64,000 nucleotides of DNA from Streptomyces sp. FIT100. GTDB lineage: Bacteria > Actinomycetota > Actinomycetes > Streptomycetales > Streptomycetaceae. The translations under genes and the position numbers were made by a program. Positions 1 through 7,812 of this stretch are shown in pieces. The stretch covers positions 6,295,526-6,359,525 of the forward strand of contig NZ_CP075715.1 in NCBI RefSeq assembly GCF_024584805.1, in the 5' to 3' direction. Position 1 is the stretch's first letter, and each line of letters opens with the position of its first letter. Under the pieces are notes generated by a model. That model was not told the origin of the DNA and did not search any database. It worked only from the letters and a program-made list of their open reading frames with translations.

Positions 1-776
1 GACGCCTCGCTTGAAGGCGGCCTTCGCCCAGACGTAGCCGAGCAGGGTGAGCCCCGCGCACCAGGCCAGCGAGATCCACGCGCTGTTGCCGATCTCGGTG
101 CCCATCAGAAGGCCGCGGAGGGTCTCGTTGATCGGGGTGAAGGGCTGGTGGTCGGCGAACCAGCGCATCCAGGACGGCATGGTGTCGGTGGGGACGATGG
201 CGCTGCCGAGGAAGGGGAGGAAGGTGATCGGCATGGGCATGTTGGAGGCGGATTCGACGGTCTTGGCGACCAGGCCCATGCCGGCGGAGAGCCAGGTCAG
301 AGCGAGGGCGAGGAAGCCGAGCAGACCGGCGGCGGCCAGCCACTCCAGGGCGGTGGCGTCGGGGCGGAACCCGATGGCGATGGCGACGGCGGCGACCACG
401 ACCGTGCCGAAGGCGGTCAGGACGAGGTTGCTGAGGACATGGCCGGTGAGGAAGGAGGCGCGGGAGATGGCCATGGTGCGGAAGCGGTTGACGATGCCTT
501 CCGTCTTGTCCATGCAGATGCCGAGCGCGGCGCCGATGGAGCCGGTGGCGACGGTCATCAGGATGATCCCCGGGGCGATGTAGTCGATGTAGTCGCCCTT
601 GAGCTGGGGACCCTGGATTCCCGCTCCCAGTGCGCCGCCGAATGCGTAGTTGAAGAGGAGGAGGAAGATGACCGGCATCATGACGATGACCACGGCCACG
701 GACGGGTAGCGCACGGCGCGCTTCATGTTCCGGCGGAACATGGTGACGGAGTCACGGGCGGCGTAGGTGATGGCGC

Positions 777-780
<4 letters not shown>
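1..780 (-). CDS. ABC-2 type transporter permease, DrrB-like (partial)
   Basis: This is the membrane subunit of a drug-type ABC exporter; its C-terminus runs off the left edge of the window. About 260 residues are visible, with at least five hydrophobic segments separated by short loops. The N-terminal cytoplasmic stretch carries RRNMKRAVRYPS ahead of the first membrane segment, as in DrrB/ABC2_membrane proteins. The ATG (778-780) overlaps the TGA of the ATPase gene (ATGA), so the two are translationally coupled and should form one transporter. The substrate cannot be read from the sequence; daunorubicin-resistance-type exporters are the closest named family. The protein is too incomplete to judge whether it is full length. 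Confidence 0.85.
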
Positions 781-1763
<983 letters not shown>

Positions 1764-1845
1764 GACAGAGAGCTCCTTGATGGAGTGGAAGGCGAAGGAG
1801 AAGGTGCGGAGAGTGCTGGCGTGGGGCGCAGGCCGCCCCGGACGG

Positions 1846-2694
1846 TCAGGGCTTGGCGCGGCGGATGTCGATGTTGCCGTACCGGGTGCGGGCGCGGACC
1901 TTGACGGTGTCCTCCGCCTGCTCCGGGGTCTCGGACGCGGTGAGCGTGTTGCGCACCTGGCCGGAGCCTGAACTGACGTCGAGCCAGGCGGCCGTGCCCT
2001 CACGGATGCCGACCTCGATGGCGCCGTAGGAGGTCTCCAGCTGGACGGCGCCGCGGGCCACTTCGCCCACGCGCAAGGTGCCGTGGGCGGTCGTGGCGGT
2101 GACCGAGTCCTCCGCGCGCCGGATCTCGATGTCACCGTTGGCGCCGCTCACCCGCAGCTCGCCGGTCACGGCGCCGACGGTCGTGGTGCCGTGCGAATTT
2201 TTCAGGACGGCGGGCCCGTCGACGAGGCCGACACGCAGGCTGCCGGAACTGGTGGTGATCTCGGCCATGCCCTCGACCCGGTCCACGGTGATCGATCCGT
2301 GCGACGCGGTCAGCTTCAGCGGGCCCGTCGCATCGAAGCGGACGTCGCCGGACGAGGTCTTCACGCTGACCTCGCCGAGCCGGCCCTCGCCGAGCACCTG
2401 GGCCCAGGCGCCGGTCACGTCGATCCGCGAGCCCGTGGGCAGTTCGACCGTCAGGTCGACGGTGCCGGTACGGCCGAGGCCGAAGAGATTGCCCTTGGGC
2501 GTCCGGACGGTCAGTACGCCGCCCGCGTACGTGGCCTCGGTCTGGTCGGCGGCCCGCACGTCCAGGTCCTTCTTCGGGTCGCGGGGCTGAACCTCGACGA
2601 CGGTGTCGAGGCGGTCGCCCGCGGTGAACTGGATGGAACCGGCCTCCACGTGCGCGGTGACCGAGATCGGTTCGGGAGTGTCGAAAGAAGGCAT
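1846..2694 (-). CDS. DUF4097-family beta-helix-like protein
   Basis: This 282-residue protein is rich in short beta-strand repeats of the type 'SGDVRFDATG', 'SHGSITVDRVEG' and 'SSGSLRVGLVDG', about 20 residues apart, which is characteristic of the DUF4097 (putative adhesin/beta-helix) family. There is no signal peptide or membrane segment, so it is probably cytoplasmic. The ATG at 2692-2694 has a purine-rich GAGGACGGGAC sequence upstream. It lies between a ribbon-helix-helix protein and an ABC exporter on the same strand, an arrangement I remember from other Streptomyces, which suggests one regulatory/export unit. The biochemical role of DUF4097 proteins is unknown. Confidence 0.8.
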   Translation of the reverse strand: MPSFDTPEPISVTAHVEAGSIQFTAGDRLDTVVEVQPRDPKKDLDVRAADQTEATYAGGVLTVRTPKGNLFGLGRTGTVDLTVELPTGSRIDVTGAWAQVLGEGRLGEVSVKTSSGDVRFDATGPLKLTASHGSITVDRVEGMAEITTSSGSLRVGLVDGPAVLKNSHGTTTVGAVTGELRVSGANGDIEIRRAEDSVTATTAHGTLRVGEVARGAVQLETSYGAIEVGIREGTAAWLDVSSGSGQVRNTLTASETPEQAEDTVKVRARTRYGNIDIRRAKP

Positions 2695-2780
2695 GGCTGT
2701 CCCGTCCTCTTGAGTCCTTGGGGCGTCCCCGCTGATGGGACGTGGTGTGGGTGGTGACGTGGTACGGGCGGGGGGCGCGG

Positions 2781-3299
2781 CTAGCGCACCCAGCCCGTGA
2801 AGCTCTGTCCGATGGTCTGGGTCTTCTCCGTGGTGCGCGGCGGGGTGCCGCCGCCGACCGCGGCCGACACGGCCCGCACCAGCCACGCGTTGACCGAGAG
2901 ACCCTCGCGGCTTGCGGCCTCCTCGGCGCGCGCCTTGAGGTGGGCCGGCAGACGCAGGTTGATACGGGCCGAGGTGCCGTCGTCGCCCTCCGGAACGGGG
3001 GGCGGGGCGAGCGGGGCGGCCGCCTCGACGAGCGGCGGGGCGTGGTGTTCCGGAGCCGGTGGCAGGGTGACCACGAACTCGGGGTCGGCCCCGCGCAGCC
3101 GTACGTCCACCGAGCCGGGAGCCAGCTCGCGCGTCACTTCGCTCATCGCCGCCGAGAGCGCGGTGAGGAGGGTGAGACGGGTGGCCGAGTCCAGGGGAGC
3201 GGTGAGCCTCTCGGCCAGCTCACGGGCCTCGTCACCGCCGGCTTCGGCGGCCACCGCGAGTTCGCGGCGGAGGCGGTCGACGTACGGGGTGAGTTCCAT
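2781..3299 (-). CDS. HicB-like ribbon-helix-helix protein
   Basis: A 172-residue predicted DNA-binding regulator. The C-terminal third contains a ribbon-helix-helix/HicB-type motif, ARINLRLPAHLKARAEEAA followed by EGLSVNAWLVRAVSAA (about residues 118-155). The N-terminal half is a helical region that may serve for dimerisation. I chose the ATG at 3297-3299 (MELTPYVDRL) instead of the upstream ATG at 3327-3329, because a near-perfect inverted repeat (3298-3329) covers the extra codons and is more plausible as an operator. It is the first gene of the unit leading into the DUF4097 and ABC exporter genes. No HicA toxin gene is visible next to it, so a toxin-antitoxin role is doubtful; local autoregulation is more likely. 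Confidence 0.75.
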   Translation of the reverse strand: MELTPYVDRLRRELAVAAEAGGDEARELAERLTAPLDSATRLTLLTALSAAMSEVTRELAPGSVDVRLRGADPEFVVTLPPAPEHHAPPLVEAAAPLAPPPVPEGDDGTSARINLRLPAHLKARAEEAASREGLSVNAWLVRAVSAAVGGGTPPRTTEKTQTIGQSFTGWVR

Positions 3300-3329
3300 G
3301 GCGCCATCATGGCACATGATTGGCGCCAT
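3298..3329. promoter_or_regulatory. Inverted repeat at the start of the RHH gene (candidate operator)
   Basis: The left arm ATGGCGCCATCATG (3298-3311) and right arm CATGATTGGCGCCAT (3315-3329) pair almost perfectly, with one unpaired base and a 3-nt spacer. The repeat overlaps the start codon of the ribbon-helix-helix gene, and several further TGGCGCC half-sites follow up to about 3530. An RHH protein binding its own start region would fit; this is inference. Confidence 0.45.
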
Positions 3330-3718
3330 GGGTAGTCCAGGTTGTATGCGGCGAGCTGGTTGGTGGGTCGAGTGGGAGTGAATGGCGCCTGGTTCGGCAG
3401 TGATGACACCATGAATGTGCAGGTCACGAGCGATTGAGTGGGTGAACTGTGCCGTGGTTGAAAACTTTGGGACCGTGGCGCGCCAGGCGGCGCCAAGGTG
3501 GCGTCACGTGGCGTCGATGGCGCCACGCATGCTGTGCATGCCGTGCATCGATGTTGGCCATCGCCCTTCCGCGATGGGGTCCAGCCGGACGCAGGCCAGG
3601 TCCTCACGTCAGCGCGGCGCACAGCGCCCAGCGTCACACGGCGAGCAACTCCGGCATACCACTGGACGTACGAGGGGATCCACGTCTGTCTGCGATGCGA
3701 ACGGGCGGGCCGGGTATG
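3330..3718. other. Intergenic stretch without a convincing gene
   Basis: No reading frame here has protein-like composition on either strand. The stretch holds repeated GGCGCC-containing half-sites (for example near 3383, 3491 and 3524) and the direct words GCATGCTGTGCATGCCGTGC around 3533. It may contain the promoter and operators of the minus-strand unit on its left. Confidence 0.4.
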
Positions 3719-3883
3719 TCAGTCGACGTCTCCGCTGGTGGTGCCCATCCTGAGGGCGTTGATCCAGTTAGCCGAGTCGACGTTTGCGATCTCGCTGCCG
3801 TAGGTGCCCCATCGGGGCTTGTTGCCGCCGGGAGTGGACAGCGTCTGAGCTCCGGTCTTGTTCACGATCTGCTGTCCGTCCAG
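3719..3883 (-). pseudogene. C-terminal fragment of a secreted polysaccharide-lyase-like protein
   Basis: About 54 codons on the minus strand read as sensible protein, with segments such as LDGQQIVNKTG, RWGTYGSE and ANWINALRMGTTSGD, ending in a TGA at 3719-3721. The pattern (bound-ligand strand, GGNK linker, WGxYG) resembles the end of heparin-lyase I/alginate-lyase-type jelly-roll proteins. Upstream of the fragment there is no open frame with similar composition, so only the tail of the gene survives. The family assignment is tentative. Confidence 0.35.
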
Positions 3884-4242
3884 GCACGGTGCAGGCCACG
3901 ACCGACGGGGAGATCGCCGAGGCGAAGGCTGCGAGTGCGCAGCGCTGCCCGAGTGCGAGGGAGGGCCGGCACCGGTGGGACGAGCGGCAGCGGCGTCAGG
4001 CTGCCGAGTCCGAACGGCTCGCGGAGGAGCGTCAGCAGCAGAAGGTGCGGGACCTTTCCGCGTGGGCGGCCGCAGCGCTCGCGGACCCCAAGGTGGTCCT
4101 CCTCGACTCCCATATCCGGGCTGTCGCCTGTCTCAACAGCACTTCCCCTCGCGGACGCGCTCCAGAGACTCACTCGATTGGGTGTGTACGGCTCAGGAGG
4201 GCAAGCCCCAGGAGGAGGGAGCAGAGCCTGGCTGATATCTGA
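3784..4242 (+). pseudogene. Possible remnant encoding a charged helical protein
   Basis: The central part of this frame (about 3900-4140) encodes a plausible highly charged helix (EAKAASAQ, WDERQRRQAAESERLAEE, VRDLSAWAAAALADPK), followed by VVLLDSHIRAVA. The N- and C-terminal parts have the Arg/Ser-rich composition of non-coding GC-rich DNA. There is no clear ribosome binding site. It may be a decayed gene. I do not recognise the family. Confidence 0.2.
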
Positions 4243-4305
4243 CGCCCATCGTGAGGAACTCCCTTAGGCTGCGTGCCCTTTAGGACCTCGCACGGGAGAT
4301 CACCT

Positions 4306-5349
4306 ATGTCGGGCAATGGATCAGGACAGCCTCCAACCCCAGGGAACTCGCACGGCTGGACTCCGCCATCAACCCCGAGTCAACAAGTTCCTGCAGCGCA
4401 GAGCCCCGCTCCGCAGGCTGCCGCCCCCTCGTCCACCCCGACTCCCTCGACCTCCGGTAGCTCCCCCCATCAGCCATCTGAGCAGCCGCAGGTACCGAAG
4501 GACCGGTGGACCAAGCCCCTAGGCATCACCACAGCAGTGATTGCGGTGATCGGTGCCGTCCTGGCTGGTCTCGCTTATTACGACAGTCACCGCACGACTG
4601 ACATTGCTCTGGAAGACAAGAACGAAGAGGACAAGCTAGAGGCCGGAATCCCCCTTCTCGCCTCTCCTGGAGCGTCATGGTTCGGCGCTAATTGGCGCGC
4701 AAGCGAAAAGGTGTACTCAACCATCGGCGGCAAGCGGTTCCCTGGAAACGGCCCAGAGATCTGGGAATGGCTGGATGCGAACGTAGTCGACATGGGGAGG
4801 ACAGGCACCTCCATCACCGTCGAGAGTCGGCACAAGACGACGGTCCTGATCCACGGGGCCGAAGTGACGGACGTGAAGTGCAGGAAACCGCTGACGGGTA
4901 CTGTCGTCTCGCCGCCTGCCATTGGTGATGGAGGCGAAGAGGTACTGCCTGTGATGATGGGATTCAGCCTGGATGCGCCAAGGCCTGTGGCCCGCAGCTT
5001 CGACGACAGCGGAAGCCTCGGCGATCCCTTCAAGGGGCAAATTGCGCTCGACAAGGGAGACGCACGAGAGTTTGTCTTCACTTTTGAGAGCGCGCGAAAG
5101 TCGTGCACCTTCCGTGCCGGCCTCATTGTGAGCTCGCAAGGCAAGAAGCGATCCATTCCAATCCCTGCAACATGGAAGGACGGCAACAAGCCGGACAGTT
5201 ACGTCTTTGAGGTCACAGCGCCGGCCGGTCGGTACTCGAAGGCGTATGTCACGGACGGATCCAGTGATACAGAGTGGCAGTTCCAAGAGGTTGACCCTCA
5301 CAAACTTGTTGCCGACGGTCTGAGGCTGATCGAAACAAATGGGCAGTAA
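4306..5349 (+). CDS. Membrane-anchored protein of unknown function
   Basis: A 347-residue protein with a Pro/Ser/Gln-rich cytoplasmic N-terminus (about residues 1-72), one transmembrane helix (GITTAVIAVIGAVLAGLAYY, near 78-97) and a C-terminal domain of about 245 residues, probably extracellular. Two cysteines (VKCRKP, SCTFRAG) could form a disulfide there. I chose the ATG at 4306 because GGAG sits about 9 nt upstream; the in-frame ATG at 4273 has none. Codon use and GC content are clearly lower than in neighbouring genes, and it is surrounded by gene fragments and recombinase remains, which suggests transfer. I do not recognise the family; similar TM-plus-beta-domain proteins are common in Streptomyces islands. 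Confidence 0.6.
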   Translation: MSGNGSGQPPTPGNSHGWTPPSTPSQQVPAAQSPAPQAAAPSSTPTPSTSGSSPHQPSEQPQVPKDRWTKPLGITTAVIAVIGAVLAGLAYYDSHRTTDIALEDKNEEDKLEAGIPLLASPGASWFGANWRASEKVYSTIGGKRFPGNGPEIWEWLDANVVDMGRTGTSITVESRHKTTVLIHGAEVTDVKCRKPLTGTVVSPPAIGDGGEEVLPVMMGFSLDAPRPVARSFDDSGSLGDPFKGQIALDKGDAREFVFTFESARKSCTFRAGLIVSSQGKKRSIPIPATWKDGNKPDSYVFEVTAPAGRYSKAYVTDGSSDTEWQFQEVDPHKLVADGLRLIETNGQ

Positions 5350-5474
5350 TGGGACTGCACTGGGGTGCCTCGTCTGGCCGTAGCGTGTGCCTGAGCCTGC
5401 TCCACCGACTTGTCCGGTCACCGCGGCCCCGACAGCAGCTGTGTGGCCACTCCTGTTTTCAGTCAAGAATCGGA

Positions 5475-5949
5475 TCACTCACGAGACGGTGCGAAAGTGG
5501 CGGGCAGGGTGGTGATGGTGATGCCTTGCCGGGTCAGCTCCGCCCTCAGCCACTCAATGTCGTGGGTGAGCGCCTGGACGAGCTGGGCGAGTGTGTCAAT
5601 GGCCTGTCGGAGATCGGTGATCTCCTCGTGCCGGGCACGACGGGCCTCTCGGAGTTTCCCCCTGGAGCTCGCGGATGCGTTCGCGCAGGGTCGACGGGAC
5701 GGCAGGGCCGCCAGAGCGCTCGTCGACGCGCTGCCGGAAGACGTTCAACGCCTCGTTGGCCCGGTAGGCAGTCGCCCGTGAAACACCTGCCTCGCGGTCG
5801 AGGGACGCGACCGTGCGGCTGCCGTCACTAGTTCCCTGCTGGAACGCGAGTCGGGTACTCGCGCACCTCCCGAGTGAGCCGAGGGACACGGCCCTATGAA
5901 GCTCCGGCAACCCCAAGAACGGCTCTGTCCGTTCGGTGAAGGTGCCCAT
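5475..5949 (-). pseudogene. Frameshifted integrase-associated coiled-coil protein (DUF6262-like)
   Basis: The first part, on the minus strand, encodes a helix-turn-helix-like segment (VASLDREAGVSRATAYRAN) followed by LRERIRELQ. The frame then becomes nonsense, while the neighbouring frame continues the protein naturally: LREARRARHEEITDLRQ, AIDTLAQLVQALTHDIEWLR, ELTRQG, with a stop at 5475-5477. One base gained or lost in the G/A run near 5655-5662 explains the break. HTH plus 'TLAQLVQAL..LRxEL' coiled coil is typical of small proteins encoded beside tyrosine integrases. The N-terminal 40 residues also look degenerate. A sequencing error in the homopolymer cannot be excluded. Confidence 0.55.
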
Positions 5950-6360
5950 TCGGTCTCGCGGCGCTGAAGCAAGCGCGTCAACTGTGACGGCCAGCGGCGG
6001 GCCCGAAGTCAGGCATGCCGAGGTGGACCGCCGTGCCGTTTGGTGAGGCGTTCATCGCGGCCGGCTCTCCGTTCGCTGAGGCGATGCTGACCTCCAGGCC
6101 CGCGATAAGGACTTGTTCTCTGGCCACCGGCGGTGACACCCCGGACCGATCGGGGCAAGCGGCCGCACGCGGTGGTCGAATTTCCTGCCCGGCCGGGGGC
6201 GAGACCTTCGCGTACTGCGGTGGTCGTTTCCGTGGTGGCCGAGGTGGTGCCCGTGTAGCGTTGTTGCCAGCTGTCGTGGTTCCGAAGTCCCTTCCGCCCG
6301 TGAGCACCTGCACGGGCGGTTCTGCTGTTCAGCGTCGCTGAGGACCCGGCGATCACCTCC
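5950..6360. other. Gap without a convincing gene
   Basis: Open frames exist on both strands, but their composition is that of GC-rich non-coding sequence and none has a ribosome binding site or recognisable motif. The stretch probably contains the promoter and long leader of the cold-shock gene at its right end. Confidence 0.4.
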
Positions 6361-6383
6361 GGTCCCCGCACGGTGCGGGGACC
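6361..6383 (+). promoter_or_regulatory. Hairpin in the cold-shock gene leader
   Basis: GGTCCCCGCAC and GTGCGGGGACC form a perfect 11-bp stem with a single-base centre, 27 nt before the cold-shock ATG. It could be an mRNA structure in the 5' leader, as is common for csp genes, or the end of an upstream transcript. Confidence 0.5.
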
Positions 6384-6410
6384 GAACCTTGAGTCCTTTG
6401 GAGGACGTGC

Positions 6411-6614
6411 ATGGCCACCGGAACCGTGAAGTGGTTCAACTCGGAGAAGGGCTTCGGCTTCATCCAGCAGGACGGCGGAGGCCCCGACGTCTTCGCCCAC
6501 TACTCCAACATCGCCAGCAGCGGCTTCCGTGAGCTGCAGGAAGGCCAGAAGGTGACCTTCGACGTCACCCAGGGCCAGAAGGGCCCCCAGGCGGAGAACA
6601 TCACCCCCGCCTGA
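6411..6614 (+). CDS. Cold-shock protein (CspA family)
   Basis: A 67-residue single cold-shock domain with both nucleic-acid-binding motifs: RNP1 KGFGFIQ and RNP2 VFAHYSNI. It starts MATGTVKWFNSE and has the family's usual length. The ribosome binding site GGAGGA lies just upstream of the ATG. The product is expected to bind single-stranded RNA/DNA and act as an RNA chaperone. A hairpin in its leader (6361-6383) and a strong terminator downstream (6621-6666) make it a monocistronic unit. It sits among recombinase fragments and may have travelled with them, although composition is typical of Streptomyces. Confidence 0.96.
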   Translation: MATGTVKWFNSEKGFGFIQQDGGGPDVFAHYSNIASSGFRELQEGQKVTFDVTQGQKGPQAENITPA

Positions 6615-6620
6615 GCCGGA

Positions 6621-6666
6621 CGCCCGTCTGCCTGTCCCCACTCAAACGGGCACGGGCAGACGGGCG
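6621..6666 (+). terminator. Stem-loop terminator of the cold-shock gene
   Basis: CGCCCGTCTGCC (6621-6632) pairs with GGGCAGACGGGCG (6654-6666), a 12-bp stem directly downstream of the stop codon. Confidence 0.75.
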
Positions 6667-6985
6667 CACGGCGCACTGCCTCACCCGTTGATGCCCCGGC
6701 CGCCATGTACCTCGGCCGCAGCCCTCGCCGCGGGCGTCGCGCGCTCTGCGGCAGGCAGAGGCATCGGTACTGTGCCGGTTCGATCCCGAGGTGTGGAGCT
6801 CCTGCCCGGTCCTCCGCATTCACCGGGAAGCGCGGTTCTGGTCGAGCCAGTAGGCGATGCTGTAGGGGAGCGTTTTCCAGGCCGCCGTCGAGGACCGCCG
6901 CCTTGGACGCAATCCATGTCGGTCCAGCACGGTCGGCCCTCCGGCCGCCACCCCCGGCAGGGTCGAGGCATGGCCGCCCGAACGA
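6667..6985 (+). other. Degraded 5' part of the recombinase gene
   Basis: From about 6873 the frame upstream of the truncated recombinase reads VFQAAVEDRRLGRNPC and then RVEAWPPERVL. This matches the usual junction between the core-binding and catalytic domains of tyrosine integrases. A TAG interrupts the same frame near 6867, and no convincing N-terminal domain can be followed further left. The remaining bases hold no other gene I can support. Confidence 0.4.
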
Positions 6986-7669
6986 GTGCTGGCGGTACGG
7001 GAGGTACTGCCCGAGCGCTACCGGCTCCTCCTTGTGATCGGCGCGGGCCTTGGGCTCCGGCAAGGGGAGGCGCTCGGACTCGCCCTGGAAGACATCGACT
7101 TCGCGAAGGAAGTTGTCCACGTTCGGCGGCAGGTCAAAATGGTGCGGGCGAAGCTGTGTTTCGCGCTCCCCAAGCGCCGCAAGGTCCGCGACGTGCCACT
7201 GCCGTCCAGCGTGGCCCGGGCCATCCGGCAGCACACGGAGCAGTTCACGCCGGTGCCGGTCACGCTGCCCTGGGACGACCCGACTCCTGCCGAGACACCG
7301 GTGGAAGCCAAGCACCGGCGTCCGAGGACCTACAACCTCCTGGTGACGGGACGCGAACGGAAGGCCATCAACCGGAACTACTTCAACTCCTACGTGTGGA
7401 AGCCCGCTTTGGCCACGGCGGGCGTGATCGCACCGCTGGAGGAGGGCGATACTGACGGTGCCCGTGTGTGGGAACCGTCCCGGGAACACGGCTTCCACGC
7501 CCTGCGCCACTTCTACGCCTCCGAGGAACTGGAGGCTGGCGAATCGATCGTCTCCCTGGCACGCTGGCTGGGGCACTCCGACCCCGGGTTCACGCTGAGG
7601 AAGTACTCCCACTTCCTGCCCCGCGCCGGCGCACGAGGCAGCGCCGCCATCGACGCGATCTTCGCGTAG
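6986..7669 (+). CDS. Tyrosine recombinase/integrase, N-terminally truncated
   Basis: The 227-residue open frame is essentially only the catalytic domain of a phage/ICE-type tyrosine integrase. Catalytic residues appear in order: Arg in GLRQGE (about 25), His-x-x-Arg in HALRH (171 and 174), His in WLGHSDP (197) and the nucleophile Tyr in RKYSHF (207). Normal family members are 380-450 residues; the core-binding and arm-binding domains are missing, and an in-frame stop near 6867 blocks the upstream extension. The GTG start used here is only the first possible one and has no good ribosome binding site. It is therefore most likely inactive as an integrase. Together with the DUF6262-like pseudogene it marks the remains of an integrative element. 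Confidence 0.75.
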   Translation: MLAVREVLPERYRLLLVIGAGLGLRQGEALGLALEDIDFAKEVVHVRRQVKMVRAKLCFALPKRRKVRDVPLPSSVARAIRQHTEQFTPVPVTLPWDDPTPAETPVEAKHRRPRTYNLLVTGRERKAINRNYFNSYVWKPALATAGVIAPLEEGDTDGARVWEPSREHGFHALRHFYASEELEAGESIVSLARWLGHSDPGFTLRKYSHFLPRAGARGSAAIDAIFA

Positions 7670-7725
7670 CTGAGACCGGTCGGCAGAGCCTGTGGAGCGT
7701 GGCTCGTAACCCGCCGTAGGCCCAA

Positions 7726-7747
7726 AGTCCCAGAGAAGTCCCAGAGA
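7726..7747. repeat. Tandem 11-bp repeat downstream of the recombinase gene
   Basis: AGTCCCAGAGA occurs twice, back to back, between the recombinase stop and the terminator. Short direct repeats next to int genes can be recombination-directionality or attachment-site elements; no second copy at an opposite boundary was found. Confidence 0.5.
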
Positions 7748-7748
7748 T

Positions 7749-7803
7749 GCCGCCGCACCCCATCCTGACCCGCTAAACAGCAGGTCAGACGGGGTGCGGT
7801 GGC
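7749..7803. terminator. Bidirectional terminator between the recombinase and MurA-like genes
   Basis: A 22-nt arm at 7749-7770 pairs with a 21-nt arm at 7783-7803 with only a few mismatches, around a 12-nt A-rich loop. It lies between two convergent genes and would end transcription from both sides. Confidence 0.75.
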
Positions 7804-7812
7804 ATTCGCGCA

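Noticed and set aside
2781..3299. Toxin-antitoxin pair (HicAB)
   Set aside because: Only a HicB-like ribbon-helix-helix protein is present; no HicA-type gene is adjacent on either strand.
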